This document shows positions 1 through 9,470 of a stretch of DNA of 64,000 nt, one piece after another; the stretch's first letter is position 1, and each line of letters starts with the position of its first letter. Location of the stretch: the NCBI GenBank assembly GCA_002305165.1, contig DBQI01000023.1, forward strand, positions 118,916 through 182,915, in the 5' to 3' direction. The DNA is from Armatimonadetes bacterium UBA1398 (lineage in GTDB: Bacteria; Armatimonadota; Zipacnadia; UBA1398). Below the pieces are notes generated by a model. That model had not been told where the DNA came from. It made no database searches and saw only the letters and a list, made by a program, of their open reading frames with translations. The position numbers were made by a program, and so were the translations under genes.

Positions 1-1
1 C

Positions 2-340
2 ACCGTGTCATTGCGCTTCCACCTCGGCGAGATGACCCCGGAGCAGATGATCGAGTACCTGATAGAGCGCGTCGGTCACGAGAGAGGTTCGGCGACCAGC
101 GAGGTCCGGCGTTACATCGGCGACGGGTACGGGCCACTGTATCAGTGCGCGTACATGATCGGAGCACTGCAGATGCGCGCGCTGTACCGTGAGATGGTGA
201 CCGACGGACCGATGACCGACCGGGAGTTCCATGACCGCGTACTTCGCGAAGGAGCGATACCCATTGAGGTTCTCCGCGCGGCGATTCGGGACGATTTGCT
301 GGGCGCCGAGTTCCATCCGCAATGGCGTTTCGCCGGCTGA
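2..340 (+). CDS. DUF885 family protein, C-terminal fragment
   Basis: The reading frame is already open at the left edge and runs to TGA at 338-340, so only the last ~112 residues are present. The fragment is rich in helices and contains the segments GPLYQCAYMIGALQM and EFHDRVLREGAIPIEVLR. These resemble the conserved C-terminus of DUF885 proteins, where a tyrosine-rich helix precedes an FHD...G-x-(I/L)-P motif. DUF885 proteins are usually ~550-600 residues, often secreted, and distantly related to metallopeptidases; their substrates are mostly unknown. A GTG at position 5 is in frame, but the homology to an internal region argues that the true start lies upstream of the window. No terminator hairpin is evident right after the stop. 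The 341-600 gap has a short AT-rich patch near 408-432, but I could not define a promoter in it. Confidence 0.65.
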   Translation, partial: TVSLRFHLGEMTPEQMIEYLIERVGHERGSATSEVRRYIGDGYGPLYQCAYMIGALQMRALYREMVTDGPMTDREFHDRVLREGAIPIEVLRAAIRDDLLGAEFHPQWRFAG

Positions 341-600
341 TGGTTCAGCACCGGTCGGCTTGGTTCCGAATAGAGCCCATAAACATTCCGATGATCTCCT
401 GGCCGAAATGTAACACTTGGGTTATATTGGGTCACATATCAATCGCAGTACACCGCCTCTAAGTGTGCTTGAGGTATCAGTATGCTGCTATTCCAGCAAG
501 GTGCCTGCCCAAGTGCCCAGTAGTCTGATCAAGGTTGCCGCATCAGAACTGGGACGCAACAAGTGGGTGCAGCATGAAACTCAGTAAGGAGAGTGTTGAT

Positions 601-1314
601 GTGAGATCACGCAGAGGCTTCACCCTGATCGAACTGCTCGTCGTCATCGCCATTATTGCCATTCTCGCTGCGATTCTGTTCCCCGTCTTCGCGAAGGCCC
701 GGGAGAAGGCGCGCCAGACCTCGTGCCTGTCCAACGTGCGGCAGCTCAACACCGCGTTCTTGGCCTATGCTCAGGACTATGACGAGCGCTTCCCGACCGT
801 GCGCTTCGGCCAAGGCGTCTACCCGGCATGGCCCTGGGAGACCTGGCCTGGCAGCGTTGACTGGTGTGGAGCCTACACCCACGCGGTCATGCCGTACATG
901 AAGAGTGCCCAGATCCTGCAGTGCCCCAGTGACAATGAGGCGGATCGTTGGGCGGGCGCCAATGGCATGAGCTACGGCTACAACGAGTACATGTACAACG
1001 AGTACCAGAACTGGTCCAAGCTCGGCGCGACCCGTGAGCCCTCCTCTACGTACCTTCAGGGCGAGACTTTCGCTTCCGGCATCGTCAATGATTGGGACGG
1101 CGGCGGCCCCGCCCCCGTCCAGGGCATGGCCCGCATCAAGTACGGCGGCACCAACCCTTGGGCGGCCCACCACAACGACGGGCAAAACATCGGCTACGTC
1201 GATGGACATGCTAAGCTCGTGATGAAGGACTCGATGGTCAGCTATGCTTGGCTCTCGGAGTACACTGACCTGCGCCAGAACCCGATCGTTCACCCCGGCT
1301 GCACCACCCCGTAA
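601..1314 (+). CDS. Prepilin-like protein with N-terminal methylation motif and H-x9-DG (DUF1559 type)
   Basis: A 237-residue protein beginning RSRRGFTLIELLVVIAII, the type IV prepilin cleavage/N-methylation signature: G just before F, E at +5 of the mature chain, then a hydrophobic helix. It continues with FPVFAKAREKAR, and near the C-terminus has H-N-D-G...V-D-G, which fits the H-x9-DG motif of the DUF1559 family common in Planctomycetes and Armatimonadota. It is probably processed by a prepilin peptidase and displayed on the cell surface or assembled into a pseudopilus; its real role is unknown. I start it at GTG 601 because AAGGAG lies at 586-591, about 9 bases upstream. In-frame TTG 535 and ATG 574 would add residues not seen before the leader in this family. 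A lipoprotein gene follows on the same strand. Confidence 0.85.
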   Translation: MRSRRGFTLIELLVVIAIIAILAAILFPVFAKAREKARQTSCLSNVRQLNTAFLAYAQDYDERFPTVRFGQGVYPAWPWETWPGSVDWCGAYTHAVMPYMKSAQILQCPSDNEADRWAGANGMSYGYNEYMYNEYQNWSKLGATREPSSTYLQGETFASGIVNDWDGGGPAPVQGMARIKYGGTNPWAAHHNDGQNIGYVDGHAKLVMKDSMVSYAWLSEYTDLRQNPIVHPGCTTP

Positions 1315-1325
1315 CCAGGGTGGTG
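1302..1325 (+). terminator. Stem-loop spanning the prepilin stop codon
   Basis: CACCACCC at 1302-1309 pairs perfectly with GGGTGGTG at 1318-1325, leaving an 8-base loop that contains the TAA stop. No U tract follows, so it may end or attenuate transcription, or protect the 3' end, before the downstream lipoprotein gene. Confidence 0.45.
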
Positions 1326-1368
1326 ACAGGCACAGCACTGGATCGGACTCTAGAAGGAGGAAAGCACA

Positions 1369-1578
1369 GTGAAGCCTAGGATCAGCCTAGCGCTCGCCGC
1401 CGTAGCGACCACCCTCGCCCTATGGGGCCTGGCTGGCTGCGGTGGGGACAAGAACATGACCGAAGAGGAGAAGTCCACGCCTCCCATCGACTTTGGAACC
1501 GCTTCGCCCGGCACCCCTGGGGCGACAGCTGAAACCGGCCCGGCTCCGGGTGCGAACGCGCCGAAGGCCGGCGAGTAG
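1369..1578 (+). CDS. Small predicted lipoprotein
   Basis: A 69-residue protein with a basic start, a hydrophobic segment, and the lipobox L-A-G-C at residues ~21-24, so it is predicted to be lipidated at Cys24 after signal peptidase II cleavage. The mature part is short, acidic, then rich in Gly, Ala, Pro and Thr, with no recognisable fold. GTG 1369 is supported by AAGGAGG at 1354-1360. It sits 54 bases after a prepilin-like gene. Tiny proline-rich lipoproteins commonly follow DUF1559 genes in related phyla, which suggests a partner or an assembly accessory, but this is inference from position only. A strong GC-rich hairpin follows it. Confidence 0.7.
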   Translation: MKPRISLALAAVATTLALWGLAGCGGDKNMTEEEKSTPPIDFGTASPGTPGATAETGPAPGANAPKAGE

Positions 1579-1624
1579 AGCACGTAGCGCCAAGTCGGCG
1601 CGGCACCAACCTGCGGCAACCACA

Positions 1625-1652
1625 GCGCCCCCTGCCCACCGGCGGGGGGCGC
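1625..1652 (+). terminator. GC-rich hairpin after the lipoprotein gene
   Basis: GCGCCCCC at 1625-1632 pairs with GGGGGCGC at 1645-1652 (8 bp, 12-base loop), 46 bases past the lipoprotein stop. A U tract is absent. It probably closes the prepilin-lipoprotein unit before the next gene starts at 1777. Confidence 0.45.
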
Positions 1653-1776
1653 ATCGCCGTACGCTCACCGTACGCGGTCCCAGGCAGGATGGCGCCCATC
1701 GGTCACGGAACGAACCTTCAGGAGCGCCTCGCTCGCGATTCCGCCTCGATTCGCCCGCGGGAGGTTGTGGGGTCAC

Positions 1777-4700
1777 ATGATGCGGACACCCATGCGCCAC
1801 TGGCCGTTGCTGCTTGCAACGTTAGCTTGGGCGATGCTCTGGGCGCCGGCGAGCGCCGCCGTGGAGCAGAGCGGGCTCCGCACGGACATCGAGTTCCTCT
1901 CCTCCCTGGGCAGCCGAGTTGCCGGCTACCCCGGCGCACTACGCGCTGAACAGTACATCCGAGCTCGCCTCACCCAGATAGGCGTCCAGAATCTGCGGGA
2001 GCAGGAGTTCGCCCTAGTGTCGCCCGTGGATCGCGGCTTCAAGCTCACTTTGAACAACGGCGATGAGACGCGACTGTATGGAGTGTGGCCCAATCTGGTC
2101 GCTACCGGGACCGCACTCCCGGGCGACGTACAGGGGCCCCTCATATACGGCGGCGATGGTGAGTTTACGGACTTCGCGGGTCTGCCCATCGACGGCGCTG
2201 TGGTGCTCATGGACTTCAACTGCGGCACCCGTTGGCTCAACGCCGCTATGCTGGGAGCCAGAGCTGTTGTGTTCGTCGAGCCGGAGGAGACAACACGCCA
2301 TGATGCGCAGGAGAAGTACTCGCGCGTGCCGGTGGAGTTCCCTCGCTACTATCTGTCGAGGGCCGATGCGGGCACCCTGGTCGATCGAGCGGCGCGCGCC
2401 AAGGCTGGCTCCCTGACGTGTGAGATCACCGGGCGGATGGACTGGGAGGAGGCGCCGGTCCGGACTCTCATCGCCGAGATCCCGGGTAGCGACCCCACCC
2501 TCGCTCAAGAGGCCATCGTCCTGCAGGCCTACTATGACTCCATGTCGGTGGTCCCCGCCCTGGCGCCGGGAGCCGAGCAGGCCTGCGGAGTGGCTGCCTT
2601 TCTGCACATCGCTGAGCGGCTCATCGACGATCCGCCCGCACGATCGGTGATCCTGGTAGCGTCTCCTGGGCACTTCATGGGCCTATCTGGCATGCGGCAC
2701 CTCGCCGACGTGTTCGGCCCCAAGGGCCGACGCCCACGGGAGCAGGCCGAGTTCTACGAACGCGGCGCCAAGGACCTAGCCAAGCTCATCGAGCGACTCG
2801 ACGAGGCCATCGGTGATACCCAGGAGCGCCAGCGCCGCACGGAAGCCCTGGCGATGAGCGGTAGCGAGGAGGACAGGCAGCGGTACTTACTGCAACTGAC
2901 GCCGCGGGGCGAGGTCGACTGGGGAGCCGAACTCGAGCGGATGCAAGCCCAGCGGCGGCGCATGGAGCAGGATCTCTCGCTGATGCACACGTACCGCGCC
3001 ACGGAGCGCATCCCGCTCACCGTCTCGCTCGATCTCACGAGCCGGAGCCGGCAGTTTGGCTTGGTGTTCGCGGGCCACTACTACGGCGATTCCACCCCCA
3101 TCCGGTTCCTGAGCCCCCTCGGGAAGGCGTGTTCGGCGATTGTGGAGGAGATCGCGGCCGAGGATGGCTGGGATGCCGAGCGGCTTTGGTTCGATGGAAC
3201 CAACCCCAAACAGGACAAGAACTGGTGGGACTACTTCCCGGGGCGTGTAGCCTTCGAGTCGGAGATGATCCTGCAGGCTGGGCGGCCCGCCGTGACCTTC
3301 GCCACGGGGAACGACGCGCGCCTTCTGTTCGACACTCCCATGGACCGTGCTCAGTACGTGGATGTCGGAGCGGTCGCCTTCCAGGCCGACGCCATCGAGA
3401 AGACGCTGCGCCGTCTGCTGAACGATCCCAATCTCGACCAGACGGCGTTCAAGCGCACGAAGCGGCTGAAGCTGCCGTACCGCATGTACCCGCTGCTCGG
3501 GCGAACGCTGGAGTTCGTCCGGCGGGCCAGTTTCCTCCCTCAGACGCCCATCCCCGGCGCCCTCGTCGTGGTGAGAGGCGCCTCCAAGTGCCTCATGGGC
3601 GTCAGAACCGACGCATACGACTTCTCCAACGGTGACGGTGACTTCCGGATCCTGGGCCAGCAGAACGGAGCCAACGTCGATGCCTACTATCTCGACCCCA
3701 CCTCAGGCAAGATCACATACGCGCCCGATTTGGGACCCGAAGGGGAGCGCAAGTTCACCCGCGCCATCTGGCAGAGGGGTCGCCAGGACCGTCCCCTGAT
3801 CCTCTTCCCGAGCCGTTCCCTCGCCCTCTACGACCTGGTAGACCAGCGGTATCTGGAGACCTTGGAGCAGGTCTTCGTCTACAACGCCCAGACCGATGCG
3901 GAGCCCCACTCCTTCGGTTACGAGTTGCCCGTGTTCAACCCACCCGCCGGGGAGACCGGCCTGGCCGTGGAGCCATGCGCGGTTCTCTTCGCTGAGGAAG
4001 GCACAGCCGTCAAGGCGACTCTGGGGATGGGCCTGCTTGGCGCACGGATGCTCCTCCTGAACTCCAGCGAGGCGAACCCAACGGGTGCGGGCTTCGTGCC
4101 TGGGGAGCACGATCGGGTCCCCTTCACGGTCTATCAGGCGGCCCGCGACATGCACGTGCTCAATGGTCAACGTATATCGGACTTCGTCACCAAGGGGGTG
4201 AGGAACCCCCAGGTGGAAGGGCTCCACCGGGAAGCGGGCATGCGGCTCGGCCAAGTGCCGGACCTCCTCGAGAGCCGCCAGTATGACCGTGCGGTGGCGC
4301 TCGCGCGGGCAGCCTGGGCCTACGAGTCCAGTGCCTATCCCGATGTCCAGAAGACCGCGCGCGACGTGGTCTATGGCGTCGTGTTCTACCTGGCCTTGCT
4401 GCTGAGCTTCACGTACTTCGCCGAGCGCCTGGTGATCGCGGCGACGACGGTGGCTGGCCGGGTGTGCTGGTCGCTCGCCATCTTCCTCGCCGCGTTCACT
4501 ATGCTCCGCTACTTCCATCCCGCCTTTGACCTGGCGGTCAACCCCTTCATCATCCTCCTCGCCTTCATCATTCTAGCCCTGGCGTTGCTCGTCATATCCA
4601 TCGTGGTCGGCAAGTTCAACGAGCAGTTGGAGCAGCTGAAGCAGGAGCTAGGGGGCATCCACAGGGCCGACGTGAGCCGAATGAGCGCGGCGGCCATGGC

Positions 4701-6660
4701 CTTCAACCTCGGCGTGGCCAACATGAGACGTCGTGGGGTACGGACCACCCTCACGTGCATCACCCTGGTTCTGGTGACCTTCACGGTCTTGAGCTTCACC
4801 TCGGTTCGAACGGGCGTGAAGATCAACCGAGTCCCGCGGAACATCACGCCTGCCTACACCGGATTCCTCATGCGCGACAAGGTCTGGGTGCAGTTGGAGG
4901 ACACCACCCCGGACGTCATGCGTAACGAGTGGGGGAGCCGGTTCGTTGTTGCTCCTCGCGCCTGGCACATCTCGGGGGACATCACCAAGCGCGCGAACTA
5001 CGAGATCGGCGCCTACACCAACCCGTCGAAGACCTACACAGTCCACGCCATATTGGGCCTGTCTCCTCAGGAGACGCGCGTATCCGGCCTCGATGCGCAC
5101 CTGCTGCCGGGGGGACGCTGGTTCCGTGAGGGTGAGGGTCAGGCCATTATCCTGCCGCAGTCTATTGCCGAAGCGCTCGGAATCACGCCCCAGGCTGTTG
5201 ACCAGTGGAACTCCATGGAGGAAGCACTCCTCGCTCCAACCACGGTCAGCGGCGAGGATGCCGTGATTCGAGCCTACGCAACCATGATGGGGTCCGATGC
5301 CCCCGTGATCGGGCTCGGCGGAAGCGCCTACGCCGTCGTAGGTATCCTCCCCGACGGGGTTCTGGACCCGCGCTCCAGCGAAGGGCAAGCGGCCGGAGTC
5401 CAGGGTTTCCAGGACCTTGACGGGGAATCGCTCACGCCGGTCGACTTCAGCCAACTGAAGCCTGAGGTGCTTAATCAGGTCCGGGAGATGATGAGCCAGC
5501 GGTACAAGCTGGGACGCACGGGCGTGTCATCGCTCCTCCAGGATTACGAGCACTATGTGGCGAGCCAGACCATCGTGATGCCCTATGCTCAGGCCCTGCG
5601 GATCGGCGGCACGACCCGCTCGGTAGCCATGGGCATCGGCTCGGTCGAGGAGACCCAGGCCGTCGTCGATGAGTACATGGAGCGCCTAGCGATCAGCCTA
5701 TATGCAACCGCGATCGACACAAAGACGGGCCAACCCGGCGTCTACCTCTTCTCATCGATAGGGAGCCGTTCGCTTCAGGATGTCGAGACAGTCCTGATTC
5801 CCCTGCTCATTGCCGCTCTCATCGTGCTGAACACCATGCTCGGCGCGGTCTGGGAGCGAGTGCGGGAGATACACATCTACAGCTCGGTCGGGCTCTCCCC
5901 CGCCCACGTGGGGGCGCTGTTCTTAGCGGAGTCCTGCGTCTACGCGAACCTGGGCGCCATCCTCGGCTACCTCCTTGGGCAGGGCGTCGCTAAGGTGCTC
6001 TTCCTCACCAACAGCCTGGGAGCGGTGGAGACCAACTACTCATCGCTCTCTGCGGTGTTCGCCACCGCCGTCGTGCTGGCGACCGTGCTGCTGTCGACGA
6101 TCTGGCCGGCTCGGAAGGCGGCTCAGATCGCGGTGCCGGACATTGAGCGCCGCTGGCGTCTGCCCACCCCCGAGGGCGACGTCATGACCATCAAGATGCC
6201 ATTCACCGTGACGGGACGCGACGCACCCGCATGCAACGCCTTCCTGGAGGAGTTCTTCCAGGCCTATGTGGGCTATGCGGGCGGCGACTTCTACGCGGAG
6301 GATGTCGCCATCGGAGGAGTGGAAAGCGAGCATGGCGAGGGTTTCCGGCTCACCCTCAAGGTCTGGCTCGCCCCGTACGACCTCGGTGTGAGCCAACTCG
6401 TGGATCTCCGCACCATGCCCACCGGTGAGTATAGGATCTACGAACTGGAGCTGAGACTCCACCGGCAAGCCGGCGACACGAGCTCGTGGCAGAAGACGAA
6501 CTGGCTCTTCGTGAACATCATCCGGAAGCAGTTTCTCATATGGCGCACCGTTCCGGTGGAGCAGAAGGAAGCCTACGCCCGCCGCACATGGGCTGCCATA
6601 GACGGTTTAGACCAGGGCGCGCCCCAGGGATCGGTCCTGGCGAGCGAGCCCACCACCTAG
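1777..6660 (+). CDS. M28 peptidase-like domain fused to FtsX-type permease
   Basis: A 1,627-residue envelope protein. In order: a signal peptide (residues ~1-28); an M28 aminopeptidase-like domain to ~315; a helical charged segment (~310-410); a second extracellular region to ~850; three membrane helices (~865-945); an FtsX/MacB-like core with a helix near 990-1010, a periplasmic domain, and three final helices (~1335-1445); and a ~150-residue cytoplasmic tail. FtsX-like permeases couple ATP hydrolysis by a separate ATPase to periplasmic work; no ATPase gene is adjacent. The M28 catalytic positions look lost: the usual H-x-D reads Y253-D254, the GADDN-like position reads GAEQ (E267), and the Glu-Glu pair before GL.GS reads G298-H299. 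The domain is therefore probably a binding module. Start ATG 1777 (or 1780) follows GGGAGG at 1759-1764. TTG 1765 is possible but abuts that site. Confidence 0.75.
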   Translation: MMRTPMRHWPLLLATLAWAMLWAPASAAVEQSGLRTDIEFLSSLGSRVAGYPGALRAEQYIRARLTQIGVQNLREQEFALVSPVDRGFKLTLNNGDETRLYGVWPNLVATGTALPGDVQGPLIYGGDGEFTDFAGLPIDGAVVLMDFNCGTRWLNAAMLGARAVVFVEPEETTRHDAQEKYSRVPVEFPRYYLSRADAGTLVDRAARAKAGSLTCEITGRMDWEEAPVRTLIAEIPGSDPTLAQEAIVLQAYYDSMSVVPALAPGAEQACGVAAFLHIAERLIDDPPARSVILVASPGHFMGLSGMRHLADVFGPKGRRPREQAEFYERGAKDLAKLIERLDEAIGDTQERQRRTEALAMSGSEEDRQRYLLQLTPRGEVDWGAELERMQAQRRRMEQDLSLMHTYRATERIPLTVSLDLTSRSRQFGLVFAGHYYGDSTPIRFLSPLGKACSAIVEEIAAEDGWDAERLWFDGTNPKQDKNWWDYFPGRVAFESEMILQAGRPAVTFATGNDARLLFDTPMDRAQYVDVGAVAFQADAIEKTLRRLLNDPNLDQTAFKRTKRLKLPYRMYPLLGRTLEFVRRASFLPQTPIPGALVVVRGASKCLMGVRTDAYDFSNGDGDFRILGQQNGANVDAYYLDPTSGKITYAPDLGPEGERKFTRAIWQRGRQDRPLILFPSRSLALYDLVDQRYLETLEQVFVYNAQTDAEPHSFGYELPVFNPPAGETGLAVEPCAVLFAEEGTAVKATLGMGLLGARMLLLNSSEANPTGAGFVPGEHDRVPFTVYQAARDMHVLNGQRISDFVTKGVRNPQVEGLHREAGMRLGQVPDLLESRQYDRAVALARAAWAYESSAYPDVQKTARDVVYGVVFYLALLLSFTYFAERLVIAATTVAGRVCWSLAIFLAAFTMLRYFHPAFDLAVNPFIILLAFIILALALLVISIVVGKFNEQLEQLKQELGGIHRADVSRMSAAAMAFNLGVANMRRRGVRTTLTCITLVLVTFTVLSFTSVRTGVKINRVPRNITPAYTGFLMRDKVWVQLEDTTPDVMRNEWGSRFVVAPRAWHISGDITKRANYEIGAYTNPSKTYTVHAILGLSPQETRVSGLDAHLLPGGRWFREGEGQAIILPQSIAEALGITPQAVDQWNSMEEALLAPTTVSGEDAVIRAYATMMGSDAPVIGLGGSAYAVVGILPDGVLDPRSSEGQAAGVQGFQDLDGESLTPVDFSQLKPEVLNQVREMMSQRYKLGRTGVSSLLQDYEHYVASQTIVMPYAQALRIGGTTRSVAMGIGSVEETQAVVDEYMERLAISLYATAIDTKTGQPGVYLFSSIGSRSLQDVETVLIPLLIAALIVLNTMLGAVWERVREIHIYSSVGLSPAHVGALFLAESCVYANLGAILGYLLGQGVAKVLFLTNSLGAVETNYSSLSAVFATAVVLATVLLSTIWPARKAAQIAVPDIERRWRLPTPEGDVMTIKMPFTVTGRDAPACNAFLEEFFQAYVGYAGGDFYAEDVAIGGVESEHGEGFRLTLKVWLAPYDLGVSQLVDLRTMPTGEYRIYELELRLHRQAGDTSSWQKTNWLFVNIIRKQFLIWRTVPVEQKEAYARRTWAAIDGLDQGAPQGSVLASEPTT

Positions 6661-6690
6661 CCGAGGCTACTCGAATGGGGAGGCACCGGA

Positions 6691-8004
6691 ATGCGGATCT
6701 CACGCCGTAACGCTATCCAACTGGGGTGGATGGCGGCCTGGGGCCTCATTGGTTGCGGCAGGCAACATGGCGCTCAGGGCCAGTCTGTTGGGGAGAGGAC
6801 CAAACCGATGCTGCCGGCGAGTGATGGTGTGCGGAACATGAAGTCGGTTCGGCTGGGTGTCGATGTGCTCATGGACGAGCGGCTGGAGCTGCTCGAGGGG
6901 CAGCGTGTTGGCCTGATCACGAATCACACGGGGTTCGACTCCTCGCGTAGGCCTACCATCGACCTGCTACATGAGGCTCCCGGTGTAGACCTCGCGTGCC
7001 TCATGGCGCCCGAGCACGGTATTCGGGGCGACCAGGACCGAGATGGCCTCGCCTCGGAGGTGGATGCCAAGACAGGTCTCCCCGTCCACAGCCTCTACGG
7101 TGACACGCGCGAGCCGACGCCGGAGATGCTGGAGGGGCTCGACTCCCTCGTTTTCGACATCCAGGATGTGGGAGCGCGGTTCTACACCTACATCGCGACA
7201 CTGTCGAAGGCCATGGCGGCCGCGGGAAGACGAGGGATCCCGGTAGTGGTGCTCGACCGGCCGAACCCGGCCTCGGGCGCTATTGTTGAGGGGCCCATGT
7301 GCGATACGGAGCTGCTCTCCTTCGTGGGGCCCCACGAGATCGCCATGCGGCACGGCATGACGATCGGTGAACTGGCGCTGCTGTTCCACCGGCGCTTCGA
7401 CGTCGGTGTGGAGCCCGTTGTTGTGCCGTGCGAGGGTTGGGAGCGGCGGATGTTCTGGGATGGCACGGGTCTGCCGTACGTGGGCCCCTCGCCGAACCTA
7501 CACACTGTCGAGCAGGCCATCATCTACCCGGGCCCGTGCCTCATGGAGTCCTCGAATCTGTCCGTCGGACGCGGGACTGACTCGCCATTCGAGCTGCTTG
7601 GGGCTCCTTGGATGGACCCTGACGAGGTGCTGAAGCGGGTCCCGGCCGACTGCGCGGCGGGGATCGAGCTTCAGCCCGAGGACTTCACTCCATCCGCGGC
7701 CTCGAAGTACCCCTATGCCGGAGAGCAGTGCCATGGCATACGGATCAGGCTCACCCAGCGGGAGGTCTACCGAGCCATGCCCCTCGGATTGGCGCTGGCG
7801 GCGGCCATCCGTGACGTGTGCGACGAGTTCCGTATGTCGGAATCGGGCTTCGCGCGTCTGTGTGGACGTCAGGCCCTCGTGGACTCGTTCCTAGCGGGAG
7901 CCCCGCTCCCGGAGCTGCTGAGTATCGGAGCAGAGGGGCTCGACCTCTTCATGACGATCCGAGCCCCCTGCCTGCTCTATCCTGACGGTGGCGATGAGGC
8001 CTAG
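6691..8004 (+). CDS. namZ: Exo-beta-N-acetylmuramidase-type protein (DUF1343)
   Basis: A 437-residue exported protein. The N-terminus has RR followed by a hydrophobic stretch and the lipobox-like L-I-G-C at ~19-22, so it may be a lipoprotein, possibly Tat-dependent. The mature part matches DUF1343: GLITNHTG, a MAPEHGIRG block, FDIQDVGARFYTYI, VLDRPNP, and SPNLHTVEQAIIYPGPCL followed by SVGRGTDSPFE. The characterised member NamZ of Bacillus subtilis removes terminal N-acetylmuramic acid from peptidoglycan fragments, so a role in cell-wall recycling or in using other cells' walls is likely. ATG 6691 has GGGGAGG just upstream. The end overlaps the convergent GH4 gene by the four bases CTAG. No MurNAc transporter or kinase is visible nearby. 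Confidence 0.85.
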   Translation: MRISRRNAIQLGWMAAWGLIGCGRQHGAQGQSVGERTKPMLPASDGVRNMKSVRLGVDVLMDERLELLEGQRVGLITNHTGFDSSRRPTIDLLHEAPGVDLACLMAPEHGIRGDQDRDGLASEVDAKTGLPVHSLYGDTREPTPEMLEGLDSLVFDIQDVGARFYTYIATLSKAMAAAGRRGIPVVVLDRPNPASGAIVEGPMCDTELLSFVGPHEIAMRHGMTIGELALLFHRRFDVGVEPVVVPCEGWERRMFWDGTGLPYVGPSPNLHTVEQAIIYPGPCLMESSNLSVGRGTDSPFELLGAPWMDPDEVLKRVPADCAAGIELQPEDFTPSAASKYPYAGEQCHGIRIRLTQREVYRAMPLGLALAAAIRDVCDEFRMSESGFARLCGRQALVDSFLAGAPLPELLSIGAEGLDLFMTIRAPCLLYPDGGDEA

Positions 8005-9452
8005 TTCTCCTTGCCCCGTAGGTTGAACGTCTCGCGGAGAACCTTCGCGGCGTCGCCCTCGCCGGCTCCGGGTGCGCTTCCAGCGGACCTCGCGAGCCTC
8101 AGGCGCGCTGACGGTCGCCGAGCCGGGCTCTCCCCAGGGCTCTCGAACTGCGGCAGCCATGGCGCTAATGCCTCGAACATGTCGTCGGTCATGGCCCAGA
8201 TCTCATCGAGGTTGCACTTGCTCCCTGCGAGGGGATCGAGCGCCATCGCTTGGCGCACCAGGTCCTTGTCGCCCGTGAGCGCAGCCTCAACGGTGAGCTC
8301 CTGGACCGAGACCGTCTGCCTGCAGATCGCGGCGGGCCCCATGGGAAGCGCTCCGATGAAGGTCGGCTGGATGCCACTCCCATCCACCAGGCATGGTATC
8401 TCGATGATGCATCCCTCGGGCAGGTTGGTGATCAACCCCGTGTTCGGCACGTTCAGGTGCCCACGGTACGTGCGACCGGTCTCGAGCGCCTCGATGATGT
8501 GGGAGGCATGCTCCTGCGACCGGTCGCCGACCCGGATCGGCTCTTCCCCGGCCATCCAACGCGGGTACATGGAGCGGTAGTAGTCCGCGCCCTCGCGGCA
8601 GACACGGAGGTAGCCGCCGGTCTCCCCACCGATCCACACGTCGGGATGGATCCACTTCTGGATCTCCTCCGGGCGCTTCCGGTACCACATGAGGTACTCG
8701 GAGAGGTGCCCATTGGACTCGGTGGAGTAGTAACCGAACCGCCTCATGATGTCGATGCGAACCGGTTCCGAGTTCCGGAGGCTCTCATTCCCCTCGAACG
8801 CGTTGAGGAGATGCGGCAGCATGTCCTTGCCCTTGTGCCGGACCTGGATGTACCAGGTCTGGTGGTTCAGGCCCGCCGCGACGAACTCCACTTCCTCTGC
8901 GGGCACGCCCAACGCAATGGCGATTTGGTGGTGGCCGCCCTGGACCCCGTGGCACAGCCCCAACATGGCGATGCTCGTGGCCCGGTTGACCGCCCAGCAG
9001 TTCATCGCCATCGGGTTGGAGTAGTTGAGGAGTAGAGCCTGAGGGCAGATCTCCTCCATGTCCCTGGCAATGCCCACGAGTACCGGGATGGTCCTGAGGC
9101 CATAGAAGATACCCCCGGGTCCCAGGGTGTCCCCCACGCACTGGTCGACGCCATACCGCAGGGGCACCTCGATGTCATGAGCGAACGCTTCCAGGCCACC
9201 CACTCGGACGAAGGACAACACGTAGTCGGCGCCCTGCAAGGCAGCCCTTCGGTCTGTTGTCGCGGTGATAGTCGCGGGAAGGTCGTTGTCGGCGATCATC
9301 TTGCGGCACAGGTTGGTGGACATCTCGAGCCCCTCGGGGTCGATGTCCATGAAGCTGAACTCGGTGTTCCTGAACTCAGGGACAGCGAGCAGGTCCATCA
9401 TGATTCGACGCGTGAAACCGATGCTTCCAGCGCCGATCATCGCTACGCGCAC
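8001..9452 (-). CDS. GH4 family glycosidase (alpha-galactosidase-like)
   Basis: A 483-residue cytoplasmic enzyme. The N-terminal Rossmann motif MIGAGSIGFT binds NAD; GDTLGPGGIFYGLRTIP, NYSNPMAMN, GLCHGVQG (the Cys-His metal site of GH4), LNHQTW and YYSTESNGHLSEY follow in the usual GH4 order. GH4 enzymes cleave glycosides by an NAD- and Mn-dependent oxidation/elimination mechanism. The TES..H..EY block is most like MelA-type alpha-galactosidases, but alpha-glucuronidase or alpha-glucosidase activity cannot be excluded. I place the start at GTG 9452 (MRVAMIGAG), 9 bases after GGAGG; TTG 9458 lies too close to the same site. It is the last gene of a leftward set with the HEAT-repeat protein and the Gfo/Idh/MocA oxidoreductase. 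Confidence 0.85.
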   Translation of the reverse strand: MRVAMIGAGSIGFTRRIMMDLLAVPEFRNTEFSFMDIDPEGLEMSTNLCRKMIADNDLPATITATTDRRAALQGADYVLSFVRVGGLEAFAHDIEVPLRYGVDQCVGDTLGPGGIFYGLRTIPVLVGIARDMEEICPQALLLNYSNPMAMNCWAVNRATSIAMLGLCHGVQGGHHQIAIALGVPAEEVEFVAAGLNHQTWYIQVRHKGKDMLPHLLNAFEGNESLRNSEPVRIDIMRRFGYYSTESNGHLSEYLMWYRKRPEEIQKWIHPDVWIGGETGGYLRVCREGADYYRSMYPRWMAGEEPIRVGDRSQEHASHIIEALETGRTYRGHLNVPNTGLITNLPEGCIIEIPCLVDGSGIQPTFIGALPMGPAAICRQTVSVQELTVEAALTGDKDLVRQAMALDPLAGSKCNLDEIWAMTDDMFEALAPWLPQFESPGESPARRPSARLRLARSAGSAPGAGEGDAAKVLRETFNLRGKEN

Positions 9453-9470
9453 GGCCAATCCCCTCCCGAA

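Noticed and set aside
607..1338. Long leftward open frame opposite the first prepilin gene
   Set aside because: Its residues have no family features and mirror the codon pattern of the prepilin gene on the other strand; a typical antisense shadow in high-GC DNA.
1650..1680. Direct repeat of CCGTACGC as a mobile-element target or repeat array
   Set aside because: Only two copies a few bases apart, with no associated element.
4648..5454. Leftward open frame of 268 codons inside the peptidase-FtsX gene
   Set aside because: Antisense to a gene with clear domain content, without a ribosome site or recognisable motifs.
8250..9035. Rightward 261-codon frame opposite the GH4 gene
   Set aside because: Shadow of the GH4 coding sequence; rich in Arg and Pro runs and with no family similarity.
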